Shown: in pieces, positions 19,161 through 28,010 of the stretch
How positions within the stretch are numbered: the stretch's first letter is position 1
How the letters are laid out: each line of letters begins with the position of its first letter
Assembly (NCBI RefSeq): GCF_000956505.1
Contig: NZ_JYIX01000021.1
Span: 1-55,646, forward strand
Source of the DNA: Microbacterium azadirachtae
Lineage (GTDB): Bacteria > Actinomycetota > Actinomycetes > Actinomycetales > Microbacteriaceae
Direction: 5' to 3'
DNA: 55,646 nt
Program-made: the position numbers and the translations under genes
Notes under the pieces: model-generated
Databases searched by the model: none
Seen by the model: the letters and a program-made list of their open reading frames with translations, nothing else
What the model was told of the DNA's origin: nothing

Positions 19161-19811
19161 TCAGACGGGCGTCGCGTACAGCGGGGAGATCGCGCGCAGA
19201 TACCGTGCGAACAGCTCGCGCCGGCGGCGCTTCACCAGGTACGGGAAGCTGCGATACAGGAAGCTGTTCGGGCGGTCGAAGGCGCGCACGGTGAACCATA
19301 CCTCGTCGGCGTCGTTCCACTCGATGTCGAACGACTCCTCGCCGCTCACGACGGATCCGGCGACCGTGCCCAGCACGAAGCCGATCCGGTGCGTCTGCTC
19401 GGTCACCGAGATCACCCGCAGTTCGGCGTCCGCGCGCATGCCCGAGACCCGTCCATGCAGCTTGAGGGTCATCCCCGGCCCCGCCCAGGGCGTGCCGTCC
19501 TCGTCGTAGCGCGGCTCGACCTCGGTATGGCTCGGGGCGATCGGAGCGCCCTCGGCGTCGAAGCTGACCCCGGCGTATCCGGGGGTCGAGGCCGGGCGCA
19601 CGTCGGTGAGCTGAAGCCCTGCCGCACGCTGCGCCGTCCAGGAGAGCAGCGCGTCGCCGGCGGTGCGGAACCGCTCCTCGCCGCTGCCGAGCCGCCAGGA
19701 CTCCTCCGCTGGGACGCTGCGCTCCGGCGGATACTGCATCAGGTCGGGCGCGTGGGTCGCCCCCACGGCGGCATAGTCCACCGTTCCTTCTCGGAATGTC
19801 CCGCGACGCAT
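19161..19811 (-). CDS. DUF1990 family protein
   Basis: A 216-residue cytosolic protein of unknown function. Sequence features typical of DUF1990: the opening FREGTVDYAAVGAT, a central beta-rich region, and the C-terminal SYRSFPYLVKRRRRELFARYLRAI-type helix. ATG 19811 is chosen (MRRGTFREG) because a TAGTCT -10 lies 7 nt before it; the frame continues upstream for 12 codons without support. It precedes hemW by 13 bp and is probably cotranscribed with it. Function cannot be inferred. Confidence 0.82.
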   Translation of the reverse strand: MRRGTFREGTVDYAAVGATHAPDLMQYPPERSVPAEESWRLGSGEERFRTAGDALLSWTAQRAAGLQLTDVRPASTPGYAGVSFDAEGAPIAPSHTEVEPRYDEDGTPWAGPGMTLKLHGRVSGMRADAELRVISVTEQTHRIGFVLGTVAGSVVSGEESFDIEWNDADEVWFTVRAFDRPNSFLYRSFPYLVKRRRRELFARYLRAISPLYATPV

Positions 19812-19824
19812 GACAACCAGACTA
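19812..19824 (-). promoter_or_regulatory. -10 box of a likely leaderless transcript (DUF1990 gene)
   Basis: Minus strand TAGTCT (19824-19819) followed by 7 nt and ATG 19811. No Shine-Dalgarno. Confidence 0.6.
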
Positions 19825-19857
19825 CTGGCCGAGCCCGAAGGACTCATCCAGGTTCTC

Positions 19858-20793
19858 CTAAGGCTGGGATGCTGCTCGCGCGGGCGCGCGCGAGTCGGGC
19901 ACCGGGTCGTCGGCGATCGGATCCGCCACCGGAGGTCGATCGTCGCCGAGTCGCAGCACCGAGGCCGCCGCCCCGAGCACGAGCCCGATCACGCCGGCCA
20001 CGGAGAGCGGCTCCCCCAGCAGGATCAGCGCCGCGACGGCCGTGGCCGCGGGTATCACGCTGAACAGGATCGACGCCGCATCGGCGCCGACGGCGCGCAC
20101 GAGCGCCGAATACAGCACGGTGCCGCCCAGGCCGATCGCGACGATCCCGCCGAGGAGCGCCCAGGATGCGAAGCCGGAAGGAGGACGCGCGGGCTCCGTC
20201 AGCGCGAGCGCGCCTGCGACGGGCGTGGAGACCACGACGCCGATCAGGGTGAACATCGCAGGATGGACCTCGCGCAGCGACCGCCCCTGCCAGAGCGCCC
20301 CCAGTGAGACCGCCACGAGCGATCCGCCCACAGCCAGGATCACCGGCCCGATCCGCGGATCGGCGAGCACGATCGGCAGGCATGCGACGATCACCGCCGC
20401 CGCTCCCAGCGCGGTCGACAGCAGAGCACGGCGCGAGGCGCGCCGACGCAGGATCAACCGGGACAGCAGCGCGGTGACGACCGGGTTCATCGCGATCACG
20501 AGAGCCGTGAACCCCGCGCCGACGCCGTGCCCGAGCGCCCAGTAGGTGCCGATGAACTGCCCCGCCTGCGACAGCAGCCCCGCGCCGGCCGCGACCGCAA
20601 GGAGACGACCCCGCGGGATGGGCGTGCGGAGCAGCGCGCACACCGCGAGCAGCACGAGCACGGAGAGCACGAAGCGCAGCAGGAGCAGCAGGAAAGGGCT
20701 CATCGTGCGCAGCGCGAGCGAGGTCAGCGCGTAGTTCACCGCGTAGAGCGTCACCATGGTGCACGCGGAGACGGCGATGGTTGTTCTGGTCAT
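19858..20793 (-). CDS. EamA/DMT family transporter
   Basis: A 311-residue drug/metabolite-transporter superfamily protein with ten hydrophobic helices in two EamA repeats (about 1-140 and 150-285). Examples of helices are FLLLLLRFVLSVLVLLAVCAL and ILAVGGSLVAVSLGALWQ. Members export amino acids, nucleotides or small metabolites; the substrate here is unknown. A divergent LysR gene 98 bp away probably controls it. A GAATCT -10 candidate lies 6 nt before ATG 20793. The C-terminal tail is hydrophilic and Pro/Asp-rich. Confidence 0.88.
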   Translation of the reverse strand: MTRTTIAVSACTMVTLYAVNYALTSLALRTMSPFLLLLLRFVLSVLVLLAVCALLRTPIPRGRLLAVAAGAGLLSQAGQFIGTYWALGHGVGAGFTALVIAMNPVVTALLSRLILRRRASRRALLSTALGAAAVIVACLPIVLADPRIGPVILAVGGSLVAVSLGALWQGRSLREVHPAMFTLIGVVVSTPVAGALALTEPARPPSGFASWALLGGIVAIGLGGTVLYSALVRAVGADAASILFSVIPAATAVAALILLGEPLSVAGVIGLVLGAAASVLRLGDDRPPVADPIADDPVPDSRAPARAASQP

Positions 20794-20820
20794 GTCGCCA
20801 GATTCGCCGCCCGCCGTGCG

Positions 20821-20860
20821 ATTCGACGCGTCTCATCACGAATCCTGATGGATAGTGATG
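20821..20860. promoter_or_regulatory. Two overlapping inverted repeats, candidate LysR operator
   Basis: ATTCG (20821-20825) with CGAAT (20839-20843), and CATCAC (20834-20839) with GTGATG (20855-20860, 15-bp spacer). They share bases in the EamA/LysR divergent gap, the usual arrangement of LysR recognition and activation sites. Inference. Confidence 0.5.
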
Positions 20861-20891
20861 GGAGCTCGCCCCGGTGGCGCAGGATGGATCC

Positions 20892-21713
20892 ATGAGCAGC
20901 ATGGAGATCGCGGAGCTGCGCAGCCTCATCGCCGTCGCCGCGTTCGCGGGCGTCGGCCGGGCGGCCTCCGCGCTGCACCTCTCGCAGCCCACGGTCTCGG
21001 CGCACCTGCGCCGCCTCGAGGGGACGCTGGGCCTGCCCCTCGTCGAGCGACGCGGTCGCAGCATCGCATTCACCGTCGCCGGTGAGTCGCTCGTCCGGGA
21101 CGCGCACCGCATCGTCGCTCTGCACGACGAGGCCCTCGACCGGATCGTCGGGACACCAGGGGACGACATCGTGGTCGCATCGACCGACATGGCCAACGCC
21201 TCGGTCCTGCAGACGGTGACCAGGGTGCTGTCCGTCCGCCACCCCGAGCGGCGAGTCCGGTTCCGGTTCCACCGCACCGACAGCCTGCGCCGGTTCGTCC
21301 GCGCACACACCGCCGACATCGTCCTGGGCTACGGAGACCTCGGCCCAGGGCGCATCGACATCGGCCCCGTCCCGCTCGCCTGGTTCGGTGCGGCAGGAGT
21401 CGCCGCCGACGCCGGACTCGTCGTCTTCTCACCGCCGTGCACCCTGCGCGATGCGATCCTCGCCGCCCCTGCGGGAGAGCGGCGCACGGTCGTGCGCGAG
21501 TGCCTCGACCTGTCCAGCGTGCTCGCGACCGTGCGCTCCGGTGCGGGGATCACGGCGCTGCCGGCGTTCCACCGGACCGAGTCGCAGCTCCGCGAGCTCG
21601 ACCTGCCTGCTCCCCCGCCGCTCCCGCTGACGATGGTCGCCTCGGAGCGCATCCCCGCGGACACGCGGACCGCCCTCGTCGAGGAACTGCGCCGAGCCGT
21701 CGCAAGCGCCTGA
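20892..21713 (+). CDS. LysR family transcriptional regulator
   Basis: A 273-residue LTTR. The N-terminal winged helix-turn-helix (about 1-60) reads LIAVAAFAGVGRAASALHL then SQPTVSAHLRRLEGTLG, and the effector-binding domain follows (about 85-270). Start ATG 20892 has AGGA 7 nt upstream; a GTG at 20874 is an in-frame alternative. Divergent from the EamA transporter gene, its likely target. The stop lies 9 bp from the convergent lepA stop, with no terminator between them. The effector is unknown. Confidence 0.9.
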   Translation: MSSMEIAELRSLIAVAAFAGVGRAASALHLSQPTVSAHLRRLEGTLGLPLVERRGRSIAFTVAGESLVRDAHRIVALHDEALDRIVGTPGDDIVVASTDMANASVLQTVTRVLSVRHPERRVRFRFHRTDSLRRFVRAHTADIVLGYGDLGPGRIDIGPVPLAWFGAAGVAADAGLVVFSPPCTLRDAILAAPAGERRTVVRECLDLSSVLATVRSGAGITALPAFHRTESQLRELDLPAPPPLPLTMVASERIPADTRTALVEELRRAVASA

Positions 21714-21722
21714 GGCTGCCGC

Positions 21723-23603
21723 CTACTTCTTGTCCTTGCTCTCGACGTCTCCCGAGAGCGCGGCGATGAACGCCTCCTGGGGGACCTCGACGCGCCCGAC
21801 CATCTTCATGCGCTTCTTGCCCTCCTTCTGCTTCTCGAGGAGCTTGCGCTTGCGGGTGATGTCGCCGCCGTAGCACTTGGCGAGAACGTCCTTGCGGATG
21901 GCGCGGATCGTCTCGCGGGCGATGATGCGGGCGCCGATCGCGGCCTGGATCGGCACCTCGAACTGCTGCCGCGGGATGAGCTTGCGCAGCCGCTCGGCCA
22001 TCATCGTGCCATAGGCGTAGGCCTTGTCGCGGTGCACGATCGAGCTGAACGCGTCGACCTTGTCGCCCTGCAGCAGGATGTCGACCTTGACCAGGTCCGC
22101 CTCCTGGGAACCCGCGGGCTCGTAGTCCAGCGAGGCGTAGCCCTGCGTCTTCGACTTCAGCTGATCGAAGAAATCGAACACGATCTCGCCGAGCGGGATC
22201 ATGTAGCGCAGCTCGACGCGCTCCTCGGAGAAGTACTCCATGCCCAGCAGCGATCCGCGACGGGACTGGCACAGCTCCATCACGGTGCCGACGTAGTCCT
22301 TAGGCAGCAGGATGGCCGCCTTCACCATCGGCTCGGAGACGGATCCGATCCTCCCGTCCGGGTACTCGCTGGGGTTCGTGACCGTGACCGTCTCGCCCGT
22401 GTCGGAGGTGAGGACCTCGTAGATCACGCTCGGAGCGGTCGTGATGAGGTCCAGCCCGAACTCGCGCGACAGCCGCTCGGTGATGATCTCCAGGTGCAGC
22501 AGGCCCAGGAAGCCGCAGCGGAACCCGAAGCCGAGCGCGACCGAGGTCTCCGGCTCGTACTGCAGCGACGCATCGGAGAGCTTGAGCTTGTCGAGCGCCT
22601 CGCGCAGCTCCGCGTAGTCGCTGCCGTCGATCGGGTAGATGCCGCTGAACACCATCGGCTTCGGGTCGGTGTAGCCCGCCAGCGCGTCGGTCGCAGGCTT
22701 GCGCGAGGTCGTGATCGTGTCGCCGACCTTGGACTGGCGCACGTCCTTCACGCCGGTGATGAGATAGCCGACCTCGCCGACGCCCAGGCCCTTGCCCGGC
22801 ACGGGTTCAGGGCTGGAGACGCCGATCTCGAGCAGCTCGTGGTTGACCCCCGTGGACATCATCTGGATCCGCTCGCGCGGTGAGAGCTTGCCGTCCACCA
22901 TGCGCACGTAGGTGACGACGCCGCGATAGGCGTCGTACACGGAGTCGAAGATCATGGCGCGGGCGGGGGCGTCCGCGTCGCCGACCGGGGCCGGGATCTC
23001 CTGCACGAGGCGGTTGAGCAGGTCCTCGACGCCGACGCCGGTCTTGCCGGAGACGCGCAGCACGTCGTCGGGGCTGCCGCCGATGAGATCGGCCAGCTCC
23101 TTCGCGTACTTCTCGGGCTCGGCCGCGGGAAGGTCGATCTTGTTGAGCACCGGGATGATCGTGAGGTCGTTCTCGAGCGCCAGGTACAGGTTCGCGAGCG
23201 TCTGCGCCTCGATGCCCTGCGCGGCGTCGACGAGGAGGATCGCGCCCTCGCAGGCGGCGAGCGAGCGGGACACCTCATACGTGAAGTCGACGTGCCCCGG
23301 TGTGTCGATCATGTTCAGCGCGAATACTTCGTCTCGCTCCGCTCGCTCAGCAACCGCCGATTTGACGGCCCACGGCATGCGCACTGCCTGGCTCTTGATC
23401 GTGATGCCGCGCTCGCGCTCGATGTCCATGCGGTCGAGATACTGGGCGCGCATATCGCGATCCGACACCACGCCGGTGATCTGGAGCATCCGGTCGGCAA
23501 GGGTCGACTTGCCGTGATCGATGTGGGCGATGATGCAGAAGTTGCGGATCTGCTGCGGGGGCGTGGCGGCCGGCAGCAGCGGAGTGAGGGCGCGAGGTGA
23601 CAT
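21723..23603 (-). CDS. lepA: Elongation factor 4 (LepA)
   Basis: Ribosome-associated GTPase thought to remodel stalled or initiating ribosomes. The 626-residue protein has G1 AHIDHGKST, the switch-[10 protein letters not shown]3 DTPGHVDF, G4 NKID, the EF-G-like domains, and the lysine-rich LepA-specific C-terminus ([25 protein letters not shown]). Between RMPW and LNMIDTPG the protein has about 17 residues where relatives usually have about 8; the extra stretch [10 protein letters not shown] (83-92) is encoded by a short dispersed DNA repeat (23328-23355) in frame. The start [11 protein letters not shown] at 23603 has AGGA upstream. Confidence 0.95.
   Translation of the reverse strand: MSPRALTPLLPAATPPQQIRNFCIIAHIDHGKSTLADRMLQITGVVSDRDMRAQYLDRMDIERERGITIKSQAVRMPWAVKSAVAERAERDEVFALNMIDTPGHVDFTYEVSRSLAACEGAILLVDAAQGIEAQTLANLYLALENDLTIIPVLNKIDLPAAEPEKYAKELADLIGGSPDDVLRVSGKTGVGVEDLLNRLVQEIPAPVGDADAPARAMIFDSVYDAYRGVVTYVRMVDGKLSPRERIQMMSTGVNHELLEIGVSSPEPVPGKGLGVGEVGYLITGVKDVRQSKVGDTITTSRKPATDALAGYTDPKPMVFSGIYPIDGSDYAELREALDKLKLSDASLQYEPETSVALGFGFRCGFLGLLHLEIITERLSREFGLDLITTAPSVIYEVLTSDTGETVTVTNPSEYPDGRIGSVSEPMVKAAILLPKDYVGTVMELCQSRRGSLLGMEYFSEERVELRYMIPLGEIVFDFFDQLKSKTQGYASLDYEPAGSQEADLVKVDILLQGDKVDAFSSIVHRDKAYAYGTMMAERLRKLIPRQQFEVPIQAAIGARIIARETIRAIRKDVLAKCYGGDITRKRKLLEKQKEGKKRMKMVGRVEVPQEAFIAALSGDVESKDKK
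23328..23355. repeat. Short dispersed repeat inside lepA
   Basis: TTCGTCTCGCTCCGCTCGCT continuing CAGCAACC; on the other strand GGTTGCTGAGCGAGCGGAGC and onwards. I recognise GTTGAGCGAGCGNAGCGAGACGAA as a common intergenic repeat in Microbacterium-like genomes (from memory, not searched). Here it lies in frame within lepA. Confidence 0.6.
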
Positions 23604-23951
23604 GGGGTCCTGAACGATGCGGGGTCCGGTGAACGGATCGGGCTGGCCCGGAGTGAACCGGGTATCCCGACGATTCTACGGGAGCGCCCGGCACGGCCGC
23701 CCCGCGCCTCCTTCGACCGCTGTCGAGGCACGCGGAGTGAGGCGTGCCTCATCCCCCATCGCGCCCGGCCGGTGATAGTCTCGCGAAGTTGCCGCGCCCC
23801 GGAACCGGGTGTCAGCGGAGACAGCACTCCGTCCCGCGCTGCGCGGGAGGGTGCACCGTGTCACCGGTTTCGGGTCGAGTTGATATGGCATCGACCCAGC
23901 GCTGCGTCGGAGATCCCGCGCGGCGTCTGTGACAAGAGAGAGAACACCATC
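23604..23951 (+). promoter_or_regulatory. Divergent gap and long structured leader of the opp operon
   Basis: A 348-bp gene-free stretch between lepA and the first opp permease gene. A TAGTCT -10 candidate is at 23776-23781, giving a leader of about 163 nt. The leader holds several inverted repeats: CGGAG...CTCCG near 23816-23833, TCCCGCG-CTG-CGCGGGA near 23833-23851, and a longer imperfect pairing of CCGGAACCGGGTG with CACCGGTTTCGG. No known riboswitch class is recognised. Confidence 0.45.
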
Positions 23952-24935
23952 TTGATCAAGTACCTGCTGCGCCGAGCTCTCGGCTGGCTCCTCATGATCG
24001 TGGTGGCGACCAATGTCACGTACTTCCTCGCGTGGGCCTTCCTCGATCCCCGCAGCAACTACGTCGGACGCAAGCCGCCACTCTCGCACGATCAGATCTC
24101 ACGGTTGCTCGATCCCCGCAACCTCGACGACAGTTTTCCGCTCCTCCAACGCTGGTGGAGCTGGATCACTGACATCGTGTTGCACTGGAACTGGGGGGTG
24201 AGCCCAGTCGGTCAGTCCGTGAACGATCAAATCGCCTACCGCATGTGGGTCTCCGGCGAGCTCGTGCTCGGCGCGACGATCATCTCAGCCGTCCTCGGCA
24301 TCGCGGTCGGCGTCTACACCGCGTCGCGGCAGTACAAGCTCGGCGACCGCGTCTGGCAGGGCATCTCGATCGTGACGATGAACGTCCCGATCATCGTGGC
24401 CGCGCTCGGTATCGTCCTGATCGCGATCGGCGTCAACAACGCGCTCGGTTTCCGCCTCTTCTACGTGACAGGGTCGAGCAGCGATGGTGTGAGCGGATTC
24501 TTCCCCTCGCTCCTCGACACTCTGCAGCACCTGGCTCTCCCTACCATCGCCCTGGTCTTCATCGGCTACGCGAGCTACCACTTCCTGCAGCGCTCTCTGC
24601 TGCTGGATAACATCAAGGCCGACTACGTGCGCACCGCCCGGGCGAAGGGGCTCACCAAGCAGCAGGCGATCCGCAAGCACGCGCTGCGAACCTCGCTGAT
24701 TCCCGTCGCGACACAACTGGCGTTCAACATCCCCACGGTGTTCACCGGCGCGGTGCTGACCGAGACGATCTTCGCGTGGAACGGCATGGGCCGGTACTTC
24801 ATCGACACGATCAGCAAGAACGATGTGCACGGAGTGGTCGCCATCGCCGCCTTCACCGCCGTGCTCACGGCGATCGGCGCGATCCTCGCCGACATCGCCG
24901 TGGTGGTCCTCGATCCGCGAGTGAGGGTGAGCTGA
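23952..24935 (+). CDS. Oligopeptide/dipeptide-type ABC transporter permease (DppB/OppB family)
   Basis: Inner-membrane permease of a Type-I ABC importer, 327 residues, six helices. N-terminal MIKYLLRRALGWLLMIVVATN is the family's usual first helix, and the EAA-like loop DYVRTARAKGLTKQQAIRKHALR (split here, about 225-247) contacts the ATPase. Start TTG 23952 follows a GAGAGAGA-rich stretch that can act as a ribosome site; the longer upstream frame has no match. First gene of the opp operon; it ends 1 bp before the next start. An extracytosolic loop of about 60 residues precedes helix 2. Confidence 0.9.
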   Translation: MIKYLLRRALGWLLMIVVATNVTYFLAWAFLDPRSNYVGRKPPLSHDQISRLLDPRNLDDSFPLLQRWWSWITDIVLHWNWGVSPVGQSVNDQIAYRMWVSGELVLGATIISAVLGIAVGVYTASRQYKLGDRVWQGISIVTMNVPIIVAALGIVLIAIGVNNALGFRLFYVTGSSSDGVSGFFPSLLDTLQHLALPTIALVFIGYASYHFLQRSLLLDNIKADYVRTARAKGLTKQQAIRKHALRTSLIPVATQLAFNIPTVFTGAVLTETIFAWNGMGRYFIDTISKNDVHGVVAIAAFTAVLTAIGAILADIAVVVLDPRVRVS

Positions 24936-24936
24936 C

Positions 24937-25857
24937 ATGACTTCCGCAACCATCCAGCCCCCTGTGGGGCCCGACACCACCGCCGCGCGCATCCCGCGCA
25001 AGCGCATCGGCACGTTCCGGCTCTACTACCGCCGCTTCGTGCGCAATCGGCCGGCGGTCGCCGGGGTCTTCATCTTCGCGATCCTTGTACTGTTCGCGAT
25101 CGTCGGTCCGCTCATTGCGCCTTTCACCTCGATCTACCTCGACTTCACTGCCCTCGGCACGCCGCCCGACGGCACCCACTGGTTCGGCACCGCGGCGGAC
25201 GGAGGCGACCTGTTCGCTCAGACCGCCGTCGGTCTGCAGCGCTCCCTGATGATCGCCCTCACGGTCTCGATCGGCACCACGGTGATCTCCGCGATCGTCG
25301 GCACCGCCGCCGCCTACTTCGGTGGCACGACCGAGCGCATCATCCTGCTGATCATCCACTTCCTCATGGTCGTTCCCACCTTCCTGATCCTCGCGCTGAT
25401 CTCCTCGAACGCGGGCGGCGACTGGCGTGTCATCTCGGTCGTGATGATCTTCATCGGATGGTTCTTCCCCGCGCGGGTCATCTGGACCATGGCGCTCTCG
25501 CTGCGCGAGCGCGAGTACGTGCACGCCGCGCGCTACATGGGCGTGCCGGGCATGAGGATCGTGGTCCGCCACCTGCTGCCGAACATCGGCTCGCTGCTGG
25601 TGATCAACTTCACGCTCGGCGTCGTCGGCGCCGTGATCTCCGAGACGGGCCTGTCCTTCATCGGCTTCGGCGTGAAGATCCCCGATGTCTCGCTCGGATC
25701 CCTCATCGGCATCGGCGCCAATTCCGTGTCCAGCGCTCCGTGGACGTTCTACTTCCCTGCGCTCGCGCTGACCATGCTGACCGTTTCGATGGCACTCATC
25801 GCCGACGGCCTGCGCGATGCGCTCGATCCCACCTCGGCGGCGGGAGGCCGCGCATGA
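24937..25857 (+). CDS. Oligopeptide/dipeptide-type ABC transporter permease (DppC/OppC family)
   Basis: Second permease subunit, 306 residues. It has the OppC-like cytosolic N-terminus and first helix (AVAGVFIFAILVLFAIVGPL), the short HWFGTAADGGDLFAQTAVG motif conserved in the family, and the coupling loop REYVHAARYMGVPGMRIVVRH (about 190-210). ATG 24937 directly follows the dppB-like stop; its own stop overlaps the ATPase gene start (ATGA), so all three are translated together. Confidence 0.92.
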   Translation: MTSATIQPPVGPDTTAARIPRKRIGTFRLYYRRFVRNRPAVAGVFIFAILVLFAIVGPLIAPFTSIYLDFTALGTPPDGTHWFGTAADGGDLFAQTAVGLQRSLMIALTVSIGTTVISAIVGTAAAYFGGTTERIILLIIHFLMVVPTFLILALISSNAGGDWRVISVVMIFIGWFFPARVIWTMALSLREREYVHAARYMGVPGMRIVVRHLLPNIGSLLVINFTLGVVGAVISETGLSFIGFGVKIPDVSLGSLIGIGANSVSSAPWTFYFPALALTMLTVSMALIADGLRDALDPTSAAGGRA

Positions 25858-27908
25858 CCGCTCCTCTTCTCTCCGTCCGCGACCTGCATGTCAGCTTCGC
25901 CTCCGAGGCCGGCCGCGTCGACGCCGTCCGCGGCGTCTCCTTCGACCTCGAACCCGGTCGCACGCTCAGCATCGTGGGCGAGTCCGGCTCCGGCAAGTCC
26001 GTCACGTCGCTCGCGATCATGGGACTCCTCGACGACAATGCCAAGGTCTCCGGCTCGATCATGTTCGACGGCACCGAGCTCGTCGGCAAGAGCGACAAGG
26101 AGTTGTCCACGCTGCGCGGCAACGGGATCGCGATGATCTTCCAGGATCCGCTGACCTCGCTCACGCCGGTCTTCACGGTCGGCGACCAACTCGTCGAAGC
26201 GCTCACCGTGCACCGCAGCATGTCGCAGGCGGATGCCACCGCGCGCGCCATCGAGCTGCTGCGCATGGTCGGCATCCCGAGCCCGGAGCGGCGACTGAAG
26301 TCGTTCCCGCACGAGTTCTCGGGCGGGATGCGCCAGCGCGTCGTCATCGCGATCGCGATGGCGAACAATCCGAAGCTGATCATCGCGGACGAACCCACCA
26401 CGGCGCTCGACGTCACGATCCAGGCGCAGATCCTCGATCTCATCGCCACGGCACAGCGCGAGACCGGCGCCGCGGTCATCATGATCACGCACGATATGGG
26501 CGTGGTCGCGAAGACCGCCGACGATGTGCTGGTGATGTATGCGGGCAAGCCCGTCGAGCAGGCGCCCGTGCGCGAGCTGTTCCACGAGACGCGGATGCCG
26601 TACTCGATCGGTCTCCTGGGGGCGATTCCCCGCGTGGACAAGTCGGAGAAGACCCCGCTGGTGCCGATCAAGGGCAATCCACCCCTTTTGGTGAACCTGC
26701 CGGACGAGTGCCCGTTCGTGGCACGGTGCCCGATCGCGACCGAGGCGTGCCGGGTCCGCGAGCCCGAGCTGCGTCCGATCGCGACGGCCGAGGGCGGCGC
26801 GCATCTGGTCGCCTGCGTCCGAGCGGACGAGATCGAGGACGGGATGATCGGCGGAGCGCCGGTGTACCCCGTGCCGGAGCTCCCGACGAGCGCGCTGGAC
26901 CGCGTGCCCCGCGAGGACCGGCCCGTCACGCTCGACGTCCGGAACATGCAGAAGACGTTCCCGCTGACCAAGGGCGCCTTCCTCAAGCGCAAGGTCGGCG
27001 AGGTGCACGCGGTCAAGGGCCTCACCTTCGACATCCGCGAGGGCGAGACCATGGCCATCGTCGGCGAGTCCGGTTGTGGCAAGACCACGACCCTGCTGCA
27101 GATCATGGACCTCGTGAAGCAGACCGACGGCGAGATCACGATCGCGGGCACGCCCGTGTCGTCACTGCACGGCGGCAAGGCGGAGCGCGCCGTGCGCCGC
27201 GATCTGCAGATCGTGTTCCAGGACCCGATGGGCGCCCTCGACCCGCGTCTCACCGTGGCGGACGTCATCGCCGAACCGCTGCGCGCGATCGGCGTGCCTC
27301 GGGCCGAGGCCGACGCGCGGGTGGACGAGCTCATGGACCTCGTGGGCCTCGACCCGGCGCATGCGAGCAGGTTCCCTGGCGCCTTCTCCGGCGGCCAGCG
27401 CCAGCGCATCGGCATCGCCAGGGCGCTCGCGACAAACCCGAAGATCGTGGTCCTGGACGAGCCGGTGTCCGCCCTCGACGTGTCGATCCAGGCCGGCGTG
27501 ATCAACCTGCTCGACGAACTCAAGGTCAAGCTCGGCCTGTCGTATCTCTTCGTCGCGCACGACCTGTCCGTGGTGCGGCACATCGCCGACCGCGTCGGCG
27601 TCATGTACCTCGGCGAGTTCGTCGAGCATGGCGACGTGGACGCGATCTTCGACGACCCCCAGCACCCGTACACGCAGGCGCTGCTGTCGGCCATCCCGGT
27701 GCCGGACCCCGACATCGAGCGCACCCGTGAGCGGATCGTGCTGCAGGGCGACCTGCCGAGCCCCACGGACCGTCGCGACGGCTGCTCGTTCACCTCGCGC
27801 TGCCCGCTGTACAAGATGCTTCCGCCGGAGCAGCAGTCGCGCTGCGAGACCGAGGCTCCGACCCTCAAGGGATCCGACGCGCACGCCAACGCATGCCACT
27901 TCCGTTGA
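25854..27908 (+). CDS. Fused ABC transporter ATP-binding protein (DppD-DppF double ATPase)
   Basis: One 684-residue chain with two ATPase domains in the order D then F. First domain (about 1-330): Walker A GESGSGKS, signature FSGGMRQRVVIA, Walker B LIIADEPTTALD, followed by the C-terminal oligopeptide domain with the CPFVARCPIATEAC cysteine cluster. Second domain (about 360-684): Walker A GESGCGKTT, signature FSGGQRQRIGIA, Walker B IVVLDEPVSALD, and the tail GCSFTSRCPLYK. Both are intact, so both sites can be catalytic. In many bacteria these are separate genes. Start overlaps the previous stop (ATGA). Confidence 0.94.
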   Translation: MTAPLLSVRDLHVSFASEAGRVDAVRGVSFDLEPGRTLSIVGESGSGKSVTSLAIMGLLDDNAKVSGSIMFDGTELVGKSDKELSTLRGNGIAMIFQDPLTSLTPVFTVGDQLVEALTVHRSMSQADATARAIELLRMVGIPSPERRLKSFPHEFSGGMRQRVVIAIAMANNPKLIIADEPTTALDVTIQAQILDLIATAQRETGAAVIMITHDMGVVAKTADDVLVMYAGKPVEQAPVRELFHETRMPYSIGLLGAIPRVDKSEKTPLVPIKGNPPLLVNLPDECPFVARCPIATEACRVREPELRPIATAEGGAHLVACVRADEIEDGMIGGAPVYPVPELPTSALDRVPREDRPVTLDVRNMQKTFPLTKGAFLKRKVGEVHAVKGLTFDIREGETMAIVGESGCGKTTTLLQIMDLVKQTDGEITIAGTPVSSLHGGKAERAVRRDLQIVFQDPMGALDPRLTVADVIAEPLRAIGVPRAEADARVDELMDLVGLDPAHASRFPGAFSGGQRQRIGIARALATNPKIVVLDEPVSALDVSIQAGVINLLDELKVKLGLSYLFVAHDLSVVRHIADRVGVMYLGEFVEHGDVDAIFDDPQHPYTQALLSAIPVPDPDIERTRERIVLQGDLPSPTDRRDGCSFTSRCPLYKMLPPEQQSRCETEAPTLKGSDAHANACHFR

Positions 27909-28010
27909 CATCGAATCAATAACGGTATCGAGCCCCTTCCGGCGAATCTGGTTCATGCCGGTTAACTGTGTCTGTCCCCAAAAGAGCCGAAAGGCAATAG
28001 AAGGAGAACC

